From Luteimonas granuli (lineage in GTDB: Bacteria; Pseudomonadota; Gammaproteobacteria; Xanthomonadales; Xanthomonadaceae): a DNA stretch of 64,000 nt. The position numbers and the translations under genes were made by a program. The notes beneath the pieces are model-generated. The model was not told where the DNA came from. It saw nothing but the letters and a program-made list of their open reading frames with translations, and searched no databases. Shown here one piece after another: positions 1 through 5,976 of this stretch (within the stretch, counting starts at the first letter, position 1; each line of letters starts with the position of its first letter). Location: the NCBI RefSeq assembly GCF_007795095.1, contig NZ_CP042218.1, positions 806,001-870,000 of the forward strand, in the 5' to 3' direction.

Positions 1-298
1 ACTCCTCCACCGGCCGCTGCCACTGCCACGCGCTGGGCATCGCCGGCGACGACGGCCCGCCGTGCACGAACAGGATCATCGGGTTCGCACGGTCCTTGCC
101 GCGCACCTGCATCCACTGGTCGATGCCGCCGATGCGCTCGGCGTAGGTGTCCTGGACGCCGGCGGGGGTGACGATGCGCTGCAGGTCGGCGACCACGGCG
201 CGGGCCTTGTCGAAGGATTCGCCCGAGGGACAGGCCGGCTGGCCGTGGGCGAGCAGGGGCAACGCGAGGAGCAGCAGGGCGGCGAGGAGGCGCGTCAT
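1..298 (-). CDS. Secreted alpha/beta-fold hydrolase, N-terminal part (runs off window)
   Basis: The first 99 residues are visible and the C-terminus lies outside the window. A hydrophobic signal peptide covers about residues 3-20, so the product should be exported. Residues 79-82 read HGGP inside the stretch ILFVHGGPSSP, the oxyanion-hole strand typical of alpha/beta hydrolases of the proline iminopeptidase type. The catalytic Ser, Asp and His would lie in the missing part. The ATG at 298 begins a normal signal peptide, which supports this start. The gene sits 9 bases downstream of the AhpD-like gene on the same strand and is probably co-transcribed with it. The substrate cannot be told from this fragment. 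Confidence 0.75.
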   Translation of the reverse strand, partial: MTRLLAALLLLALPLLAHGQPACPSGESFDKARAVVADLQRIVTPAGVQDTYAERIGGIDQWMQVRGKDRANPMILFVHGGPSSPAMPSAWQWQRPVEE

Positions 299-307
299 GG
301 CCAGCGC

Positions 308-757
308 CTACGGCTCGACCGTGCGGCCGGCGATCGCGATGCGGTTCCAGGCGTTGATGACCACGGCCAGCCATTCGACCGCGGCGATCTCCTCGCCAGA
401 CAGCACCGCCACCGCCTGCGCGTAGACCGCGTCCGGCACCTGGTCCGCGGCAACCAGGGTGATCGCCTCCACCAGGGCCAGCGCGGCGCGCTCGCGGGCG
501 TCGAAGCAGCCCGCCTCCTCCCAGGCCGCGACCAGCGCCAGGCGGTCGGCGGATTCGCCACAGGCCAGCGCGTCGCGCGCGTGCATGCGCACGCAGTACG
601 CGCACTTGTTGATCTGCGAAGCGCGCAGCCGCAGCAGGTGCGCGAAGCCGTCGGCGAGGCCGGCCGCCGCCACCGCCGCCGACATGCGCTGTTCCAGCTC
701 GAGCATCGCCGGGAACAGGCCGGGCGGGGAACTGCCGAGATTGATGCGTTGGCTCAC
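308..757 (-). CDS. AhpD/carboxymuconolactone decarboxylase-like protein
   Basis: 149 residues, all helical in character. The core motif is C52-A-Y-C55 followed by H59 in NKCAYCVRMHAR, the redox CxxCxxxH signature of AhpD-like alkylhydroperoxidase proteins in the carboxymuconolactone decarboxylase fold. Family members reduce peroxides through this disulfide or simply share the fold. The length matches single-domain members. It ends with TAG at 308-310, just before the start of the exported hydrolase on the same strand, so the two are likely one transcript. No signal peptide is seen, so it should be cytoplasmic. The fold assignment is firm, but a physiological substrate cannot be named. Confidence 0.85.
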   Translation of the reverse strand: MSQRINLGSSPPGLFPAMLELEQRMSAAVAAAGLADGFAHLLRLRASQINKCAYCVRMHARDALACGESADRLALVAAWEEAGCFDARERAALALVEAITLVAADQVPDAVYAQAVAVLSGEEIAAVEWLAVVINAWNRIAIAGRTVEP

Positions 758-826
758 GTCAGGGCTCCTGGTGCGGGGATGGCCGGAAAGGATCGGCGGA
801 TTGTAGGTGCCGCCCGGGCCTGCCGC

Positions 827-1028
827 TCACGCCGCGCCGGATCGCGATGCCACCCAGGCCATGTGCAGGGTTCCATCGATCACCGCCTCCTCCGCGAACC
901 CCAGGCGCGCGTAGAGCGCACGCGCCGGGTTCTCCGCGTAGACGCGCAGCTGCAGCCGCGGATGGCCGCGCTGCCGCGCGATCGCCCGCGCCTGCCGCAC
1001 GGCCCAAGCGCCGATGCCTTGGCGCTGG
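827..1028 (-). pseudogene. C-terminal remnant of a GNAT acetyltransferase, cut by an IS
   Basis: About 67 residues remain. They begin at the acetyl-CoA binding motif A (RQGIGAWAV) and continue through the motif B region (YARLGF) to a natural stop at 827. The N-terminal half of the GNAT fold is absent because the left end of the IS3-family element starts at 1029, directly against the fragment. An open frame continues into the IS up to 1090 but that part is IS sequence, not acetyltransferase. The fragment lacks the N-terminal strands and should be inactive. The missing half is not found to the right of the IS, so more than a simple insertion happened. Confidence 0.8.
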
Positions 1029-1058
1029 TGTAATGACCCAGTGATTTCCTGCTCAGGT
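1029..1058 (+). repeat. Left terminal inverted repeat of the IS3-family element
   Basis: Begins TGTAATGACCCAG. It pairs with 2213-2241 with one single-base gap and a few mismatches. Confidence 0.85.
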
Positions 1059-1081
1059 GCTACCTTTTCACGGAGAGCACG

Positions 1082-1395
1082 ATGAGCCAAGTGATGGAAG
1101 AAGAGATCAAGCGTTGGACGGCACGGCGGAAGTCGGCGCTGGTTCTGGAGATCATCCAGGGCAAGACGACAGTGGCCGAGGCCAGCCGGCAGTTCGACCT
1201 GACGCCGTCCGAGATCGAGAGCTGGGTCGAGGACGGCAAGCGGGGGATGGAGAACGCCCTGCGGGCGAAGCCCGAGGACGTACGCGAACAGTACGAGCGT
1301 CAGCTCAAGGACCTCCAGGAAGCCTACGGCGAAGCCATGCTGGAGCTGCGCGCCCGAAAAAATTGGCGTCCCTGTTGGGCAAGGACGAGACCTGA
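1082..1395 (+). CDS. IS3-family transposase OrfA (frame broken in an A6 tract)
   Basis: OrfA is the small helix-turn-helix subunit that binds the IS ends and is normally fused to OrfB by frameshifting. Residues from MSQVMEEEIKRW onward contain the HTH (TVAEASRQFDLTPSEIESW) and a coiled-coil leucine-zipper-like helix. The starting frame does not reach the expected C-terminus. That end (KKLASLLGKDET then TGA at 1393-1395) lies in the -1 frame after the A6 run at 1357-1362. A seventh A would restore a 104-residue OrfA whose TGA overlaps the orfB ATG. The break is either a real programmed slip, a mutation or a consensus error. Confidence 0.75.
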
Positions 1396-2213
1396 TGGTC
1401 TCGATCCAGCAGGGACTGCGGGACGATGGGTTCGAGGTCTCGATGGTGAAGCTGTGCCGGTGGTTCGGCGTGGCGCGGCGGACCGTGTACTACCAGCCGA
1501 CCAAGGCGCCGCCCAAGGTCCGGCCGGAGCTGGCGGAGCCGATCAAGGCACTGATCGAGGCCGAGCCGTCGTTCGGCTACCGGACAGTGGCGGGGCTCCT
1601 GGACATGAACAAGAACACGGTACAGCGGATCTTCCAGCTGATGGGCTGGCAGGTCCGCAAACGGTCTGTTGGCTGTCGCCCCCGGATCCAGGCGTTGCCG
1701 TCGGTGGCGCAAGCGCCCGACGAACGTTGGGCGACCGACCTGTGCCGGATCTGGGGTGGCAGCGACAACTGGTTGACCTTGGCCCTGGTGATCGACTGCT
1801 ATACCCGGCAGCTGCTCGGCTGGCATCTCTCGCGCAGCGGCAAGGCCAGCACCGCGGCCGCGGCACTGGAGCAGGCGCTGATCACCCGCTTCGGGACCCT
1901 CGGGCGGGTGCAGAGTCCCTTCCTGCTGCGCTCGGACAACGGCCTGGTGTTCACCAGCCGCGACTACACGCGGCTCGTGCGCAGCTACGGCCTGCGGCAG
2001 GAGTTCATCACCCCGCACTGCCCGCAGCAGAACGGCATGGTGGAGCGCGTCATCCGGACGCTGAAGGAGCAGTGCGCGCACCGCCACCGTTTCGAGAGCC
2101 AGCAGCACGCCAGCCGCGTCATTGGCGACTGGATCCAGTTCTACAACCACCGGCGCCCGCACCAGGCGCTGGGCATGAAGACCCCCGCCGAGGCTTATGC
2201 TTTAGCGGCCTGA
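1395..2213 (+). CDS. IS3-family transposase OrfB, DDE integrase
   Basis: 272 residues giving the catalytic half of the transposase. The acidic triad is visible: D115 in WATDLCRIW, D181 in LRSDNGLVF and E217 in NGMVERVIRTLKE, a DD(35)E spacing typical of IS3 and retroviral integrases. An HTH_21-like N-terminal region precedes the rve core, and the C-terminal YNHRRPHQALGMKTPAEA motif is the usual ending of this family. The ATG overlaps the OrfA stop (TGATG). The protein looks intact, so the element could still move if OrfA is functional. Confidence 0.9.
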   Translation: MVSIQQGLRDDGFEVSMVKLCRWFGVARRTVYYQPTKAPPKVRPELAEPIKALIEAEPSFGYRTVAGLLDMNKNTVQRIFQLMGWQVRKRSVGCRPRIQALPSVAQAPDERWATDLCRIWGGSDNWLTLALVIDCYTRQLLGWHLSRSGKASTAAAALEQALITRFGTLGRVQSPFLLRSDNGLVFTSRDYTRLVRSYGLRQEFITPHCPQQNGMVERVIRTLKEQCAHRHRFESQQHASRVIGDWIQFYNHRRPHQALGMKTPAEAYALAA

Positions 2214-2241
2214 CCTGTGCAGAAACCGCTGGGTCATTACA
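2213..2241 (-). repeat. Right terminal inverted repeat of the IS3-family element
   Basis: Read on the minus strand it begins TGTAATGACCCAG, as the left end does. It starts next to the orfB stop codon. Confidence 0.85.
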
Positions 2242-2471
2242 CCCGGCCCTACACGCCGCGCACCAACGGCAAGGCCGAACGCCTGGTCCAGACCGCTTTG
2301 CGCGAATGGGCCTATGCCCGTTCCTACGACAGCTCGGAGCAGCGCCGGCACGCTCTTCCTCGCTGGCTGCACCAGTACAACTGGCACCGGCCGCATGCCA
2401 GCCTGGGATACCAACCCCCAATCAGCCGTCTCCAGCTTCCACTGAACAACGTCCTGGGTTTACACAGCTAG
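2242..2471 (+). pseudogene. C-terminal remnant of an IS481-family transposase
   Basis: About 75 residues ending at TAG 2469-2471. They carry the family's closing signature: RPYTPRTNGKAERLVQT (containing the catalytic Glu), LREWAYARSY, and WLHQYNWHRPHASLGYQPP. The first two thirds of the transposase, including both catalytic Asp residues, are missing. The fragment abuts the right end of the IS3-family element. The bases at 2444-2466 (minus strand TGTGTAAACCCAGGACGTTG and on) probably are the outer inverted repeat of the IS481 element. It is inactive and records an earlier insertion at the edge of the cassette array. Confidence 0.8.
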
Positions 2472-2491
2472 TCGCCCAGGTCGATTGTTAC

Positions 2492-2551
2492 GGCTAACAC
2501 CAGAATTAATCCGTGCCGCGAAGCGGCGCCGGCTTGAATGAATTGTTAGCC
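2492..2551 (-). other. attC site of cassette 3 (secreted protein)
   Basis: 60 bases. On the minus strand it opens with GGCTAAC and closes with GTTAGCC. The stem halves meet around GCCGCTTCGCGGC. The outer boxes differ from the RYYYAAC/GTTRRRY consensus at one base but remain complementary to each other. Confidence 0.85.
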
Positions 2552-2559
2552 GGAGCTGA

Positions 2560-2934
2560 TTAGATTTTCCGCGCCCACGGGCTCTTAACTACGCAGCTCC
2601 CTTTGTGACTCTTCTTGACGCCAGCGATATCCGTTTCCTCACTAAAGGTGAGGTCAACACGATCGATTGTTCGCGCGACCGATGTGAACCTGGAGTTGCT
2701 ACCCCACGTTATCGTCTCAGGTCCGAACACAGCCTTCTCAACATTTGTCGCGTTCGCGTCCTTAACGTAGAAGGTGACAGTGCTGCTCGCTTCGTCCAAG
2801 GTGAAGTCAAAGACACGACCAGGATTGCCATCGCTACCTGGGACATCGCATGTAAGGTAAGTAACGTCAGCCGCTGACGCAGAACCTGATAGAAGCATGG
2901 TCAAGAAAATCGATGCCGCGATTTGATTCTTCAC
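2560..2934 (-). CDS. Small secreted protein of unknown function, integron cassette
   Basis: 124 residues from the GTG at 2934, chosen because GGGGAGA lies 8 bases upstream. An upstream in-frame GTG at 2955 has no such site. Residues 1-21 (MKNQIAAS to SGSASA) form a signal peptide with an ASA/AD cleavage site, so the product is periplasmic or secreted. The mature part is short and beta-rich in character, with one Cys near each end (TYLTCDV and GSCVV) that could form a disulfide. I do not recognise a family. Like most integron cassettes it has no promoter of its own that I can point to. Its 3' end runs up to attC at 2551. Confidence 0.7.
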   Translation of the reverse strand: MKNQIAASIFLTMLLSGSASAADVTYLTCDVPGSDGNPGRVFDFTLDEASSTVTFYVKDANATNVEKAVFGPETITWGSNSRFTSVARTIDRVDLTFSEETDIAGVKKSHKGSCVVKSPWARKI

Positions 2935-2995
2935 TTGTCTCTTCTCCCCAAGCACAGTGTTTGAGCTTAATGTGCGATTAGGCGCGCGGTGCTGC

Positions 2996-3050
2996 GCCTA
3001 ACGCCAGAATTAAGCCATGCCGCGCAGCAGCAACGGCTTGAATGAATCAG
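2996..3050 (-). other. attC site of cassette 2 with a damaged 5' box
   Basis: On the minus strand the site runs from ATTCATTCAAGCC to GTTAGGC (3002-2996). The expected CCCTAAC box that should precede it reads CCCCTG instead, because the AAC triplet is missing. The stop codon TGA of the upstream gene (3049-3047) occupies that place. Confidence 0.7.
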
Positions 3051-4144
3051 GGGGCCCGCCGATACTTGCGCACGAAACTCTCCACGTTATTCAAGAAATG
3101 CTCAGTATCTAGGTAATAGTTGGGATAGGAGTCCCGTAGCGACTTGAAGGACTCCGCTCCCACCAAGACCGCTTGGGCGCCTGTGTAGTTCGCGAGGTCA
3201 GGAAAAAGTGGCAGTTGCGGTTCGTCTGGCTGCAAAGGTAACAGCCGTTCATATCGCTCGTACTCGCGGTACGCATCCTCGGCGTTTCGCTTTGCAAAGT
3301 AGAATATTTGCAACTCTGGCTGGGCAGGAAGAAGAATCAAGAGAAAATAGCCGTCCTTTCGGAGCGCCGTATTTTCTGTCGCCCGAAGCGCGTCTCGGTA
3401 CGAGTTTAGCTTCTTGGCAACTTGGAGTTTCTTGTCCAATGCAGCAAGATTTCGAGCGATCGTGCCGAGTGACTGTGGAATAATTGTAGTAAAGATTGGC
3501 TTCTCTACGTATTCAAGCGCAAGCGACGCGTTCTGAAAGTATGAGAGCCAAGCATCTTCTCCCTCGCTTGACTTCAACGCCTGCCCAAGAACGGCGCCGA
3601 CAGTTTCGACCGCGGTTGCCCAAGCGTGCTGCGTGAGAGTGCGAGCCTGAACTTCTAGCAAAAGATTATCGTACTGCGGATACTTCTTGCTCTTGTACTT
3701 CAGAACCAGATGCAGACTGCGGTAGCCTGACTGCTTAGGTGCGCGAATGTAATCATCAATGTGGACTACCTCGTACTGCCCTTTATTGTCGAGGTAAGAC
3801 TCTTTTAACCGATAAACGGACTCAATAGAGCTAAATACTGCGCGGCAGCCGCCTATATCTTGCATTTGAGTCAAGCGCATGCTCTGTTCCCGAACGAGCT
3901 TTCCCAAAATGGAACGCGCGCGCTTCAATCGCTGCACTACGAGTGCATCGTTCTGAATTCGCCGAGCTTTTTGCTTAAGCACAACAGTTATAGAGTTGAG
4001 CGGGAACGTATGGAACGACCGCCAGTTGTTGATGATAGCGAGGGAATCCTCGGGCACTTCACTGCTTTCAGCTGCAGCGACAAGCTCGCGACCCGCTTTG
4101 TCCACGCGGCTGCGGCTGTTCTTTTTGCTTGCATGCAAAGTCAT
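3047..4144 (-). CDS. RelA/SpoT-domain nucleotidyltransferase, integron cassette
   Basis: 365 residues. The synthetase-type RelA/SpoT domain lies at about residues 50-180, with QDIGGCR (95-101), DDYIRAPKQSGYRSLH (130-145) and LEVQART followed by HAWA (163-176). These are the conserved metal/substrate motifs of (p)ppGpp synthetases. There is no HD hydrolase domain and no TGS or ACT domain, so it is a small alarmone synthetase-like protein with a long C-terminal extension. Known relatives make (p)ppGpp, make (p)ppApp or pyrophosphorylate tRNA (toxSAS); the sequence alone does not say which. The ATG lies only 11 bases past the previous attC. No antitoxin partner is obvious next to it in this array. 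Confidence 0.85.
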   Translation of the reverse strand: MTLHASKKNSRSRVDKAGRELVAAAESSEVPEDSLAIINNWRSFHTFPLNSITVVLKQKARRIQNDALVVQRLKRARSILGKLVREQSMRLTQMQDIGGCRAVFSSIESVYRLKESYLDNKGQYEVVHIDDYIRAPKQSGYRSLHLVLKYKSKKYPQYDNLLLEVQARTLTQHAWATAVETVGAVLGQALKSSEGEDAWLSYFQNASLALEYVEKPIFTTIIPQSLGTIARNLAALDKKLQVAKKLNSYRDALRATENTALRKDGYFLLILLPAQPELQIFYFAKRNAEDAYREYERYERLLPLQPDEPQLPLFPDLANYTGAQAVLVGAESFKSLRDSYPNYYLDTEHFLNNVESFVRKYRRAP

Positions 4145-4154
4145 CCGCGCCCCC

Positions 4155-4215
4155 CCCCTAACACCTGAGTTAAGCCGCGCCGCGAAGCGGCGTCGGCTTG
4201 GACGAATTGTTATGC
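4155..4215 (-). other. attC site of cassette 1 (ATPase)
   Basis: 61 bases, the best-preserved site of the three. On the minus strand it opens GCATAAC and closes GTTAGGG, with a GC-rich central hairpin around GCCGCTTCGCGGC. Its first box is complementary to the GTTATGC that opens the cassette at 5820-5814. Confidence 0.9.
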
Positions 4216-4216
4216 G

Positions 4217-5800
4217 TCATTCGCGGTTGAACACCGACTGCTCAAGCTCAGAAAACACTTGCGTATCGGGAGTAATGTGCACGGCAAGCTTCAGCTTAAA
4301 AACCTCCGCGTTGATGCTCGTGCTTATGCCGCAAGCCGCCTTGATTCGTCCAATCTCATCCTTGACATTCTGATTGACGATATCCGTCACAAACGAATCA
4401 TAAGCACGTTCATCAAACTCAGTTCCGGTAGCGGCGCAGTACTTTGCGAGTACTTCCTTGTCGAACAAGTAGTTCTCGATCTCAAAGCGGTTCAGGACAC
4501 GATGATTGGGAGGATTGTTCTGTAGGTATATCTCCCGATCGCGCATGGTGGCGCGGGCTCCCGAGGCTACATCGCGATCTTTAAGTACCAGGATCGATAG
4601 ATCTGTAAAAACCTTTCCAAGAATGCGAATAGCTATGTCGCTACGCTGGTCAAGTTCAGTGTTACCGCCACTCGATATGAACAACGTGTCGGGCCGCGCA
4701 GAGGAAAAGACGGTGTTGTAGACCCGCGCATCCAAACCGCGCTCATTGCCAGATGCTCCCGGAAGATCTCGTCCCTCGCAGTAGACGATAACTCGGGGGC
4801 TCACCAACCCCGTCAGGTCTTCCAGTGCAGTAGAAAATATTCGTTGCCAGTTCGTTCTGTTAGGAGCGATCGGCATAATGACATGCGAGCCGGAGAAATA
4901 CTCCTTCTCCGAAAAGTCCAAAATCTGTGACTTATGAGCGAGCTCTTCTTGCATTGCCCGCAGGAACCCGATGCTGTGGGTCGCAACCCAAAGCTGGCAG
5001 TTTTCCGGTATCAGCTTTTCAATCTCTACCAGTAGCTTGCGTTGTATTGCTGTATTCAGATGAAGCTCTGGCTCGTCAATACAGAAGACAGACTCGTCAT
5101 ACTCAGGGATCTTCACGAGAAGGTCGACAATGATATCAATCACCTCTTTCTCGCCAGATGAAAGATTCGCGTAGGGGAAGTTGTGCGAATTTCCCTTCTT
5201 GAAGTAGAGCTGCCCCCTTCCGTTCAAGATATCGCCTAGATCGGAGATCTCTACATCGATGATCTTGTTGAGAATGGCATTGATCTTTCCGATCAATTGG
5301 TCCTTCACCTCGCTTCCAGCTTTTTCGCCCCTGAAAAATTCGGAATACGCGGTGCCGAGTAGGCGCTTGTAATTGCTTTCAAGTCTCGTATCTAGGGCAA
5401 TCGTGCTGATAGGTTCATCTCGATGCTCGAGGATGCCTGGAACTTGTGCAATGTGATCAACCTTGATCTTGGATGTGAATCGATAGGCTGTTCGAATGTA
5501 GAAGCTCTTGATGCCGAAAGCGTTGGTAGTGGTTTCGATCTGAACCGCTTGATGTTGGTTGTATGGGGTGTTTCGCAGACTCTCATCAATTGAGAATTTA
5601 CTTTTTGAGAAATAATCGTGATCCTCATTCCCCCGGCTTCGATAGTTCTTCATCTGAATCTCGAAGGCATCGAACACGGAGCTCTTTCCGCAACCGTTCG
5701 GCCCTACCAGAGCAACAAGCTTGCGCGGATCATCCCCAAGATCAATTGTCAGGTCGTCGAAACGCTTGAATTGCGTGAGTTTTATCTTTCGGACGCGCAT
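4217..5800 (-). CDS. AAA ATPase with C-terminal TOPRIM-like domain (OLD-like), integron cassette
   Basis: 527 residues. The ABC/SMC-type ATPase has Walker A GPNGCGKSS (33-41), signature LSSGEKE (213-219), Walker B FCIDEPELHL (239-248) and the switch His in WVATHS (271-276). After about residue 330 comes VIVYCEGRD (337-345) and later LVLKDRD (404-410). This E then DxD pattern fits a TOPRIM nuclease domain as in OLD-family proteins. OLD and related ATPase-nucleases act in phage defence, so a defence role is plausible but inferred. The gene starts 14 bases inside the cassette and ends two bases before its attC. It could act alone or with a partner not in the window. Confidence 0.8.
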   Translation of the reverse strand: MRVRKIKLTQFKRFDDLTIDLGDDPRKLVALVGPNGCGKSSVFDAFEIQMKNYRSRGNEDHDYFSKSKFSIDESLRNTPYNQHQAVQIETTTNAFGIKSFYIRTAYRFTSKIKVDHIAQVPGILEHRDEPISTIALDTRLESNYKRLLGTAYSEFFRGEKAGSEVKDQLIGKINAILNKIIDVEISDLGDILNGRGQLYFKKGNSHNFPYANLSSGEKEVIDIIVDLLVKIPEYDESVFCIDEPELHLNTAIQRKLLVEIEKLIPENCQLWVATHSIGFLRAMQEELAHKSQILDFSEKEYFSGSHVIMPIAPNRTNWQRIFSTALEDLTGLVSPRVIVYCEGRDLPGASGNERGLDARVYNTVFSSARPDTLFISSGGNTELDQRSDIAIRILGKVFTDLSILVLKDRDVASGARATMRDREIYLQNNPPNHRVLNRFEIENYLFDKEVLAKYCAATGTEFDERAYDSFVTDIVNQNVKDEIGRIKAACGISTSINAEVFKLKLAVHITPDTQVFSELEQSVFNRE

Positions 5801-5813
5801 ATTTTTCCTTGAC

Positions 5814-5820
5814 GCATAAC
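5814..5820 (-). other. Integron core site GTTATGC opening the cassette array
   Basis: Minus-strand GTTATGC, fitting GTTRRRY apart from the fifth base (T). It is complementary to GCATAAC at the head of the attC at 4155-4215. It marks where the first cassette was joined. Confidence 0.7.
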
Positions 5821-5976
5821 GTTGACTATGCTGCAGTTGCGAGCGGTAAAGGTCGCACTACAGTTCATGGATGAGACGGTATGCAATACCGCCCCGGACA
5901 TTGCGGTATGTCGCGGTGAACATGGGTCGCCATAAGCGCAGCGACCGCATGACCCGGTGAGCAAGGAATTGCGCAA
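5821..5976. other. Non-coding junction between cassette array and restriction-modification gene
   Basis: No gene is seen. The 60 bases before the core site do not match the attC sites of this array, so they may derive from an attI site or another junction. A short hairpin (CGGTAT-TGC-ATACCG on the minus strand) lies near 5877-5891. Confidence 0.4.

Larger units (their letters stand above)
1029..2241 (+). mobile_element. IS3-family insertion sequence
   Basis: The 1213-bp element is bounded by inverted repeats that match over about 29-30 bases with one gap and a few mismatches. The outer 13 bases, TGTAATGACCCAG, are identical at both ends. It carries orfA (HTH protein) and orfB (DDE integrase) in the order expected for the IS3 family. 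The three bases on each side (TGG left, CCC right) do not match, so no target-site duplication is visible. The left flank is a broken GNAT gene and the right flank is an IS481-family remnant. This suggests a later deletion or IS-IS recombination at one end. Confidence 0.9.
2492..5820 (-). mobile_element. Integron gene-cassette array, three cassettes, no integrase in view
   Basis: Three minus-strand genes are each followed by an attC-like site: 4155-4215, 2996-3050 and 2492-2551. The sites share a central stem with the loop GCCGCTTCGCGGC or a relative of it, flanking spacers ATTCATTCAAGCC / GGATTAATTCTGG, and GTTRRRY-like 3' ends. The first cassette opens with GTTATGC (5814-5820) and its own attC begins GCATAAC (4215-4209). 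That is the complementarity expected when an excised circle inserts at a core site. The genes are visibly lower in GC than the surrounding chromosome. No intI gene or clear attI is present: the right neighbour is a restriction-modification gene and the left neighbours are IS remnants. Confidence 0.85.

Noticed and set aside
62..1033. A 323-codon plus-strand frame opposite the AhpD-like gene
   Set aside because: Low-complexity antisense frame. The minus-strand genes have motifs and ribosome sites.
4150..4157. A run of eight C (G on the coding strand) before the RelA/SpoT gene as a phase-variation tract
   Set aside because: It lies upstream of the ATG and inside the attC/cassette joint, so slippage would not change the reading frame. 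An effect on expression cannot be excluded.
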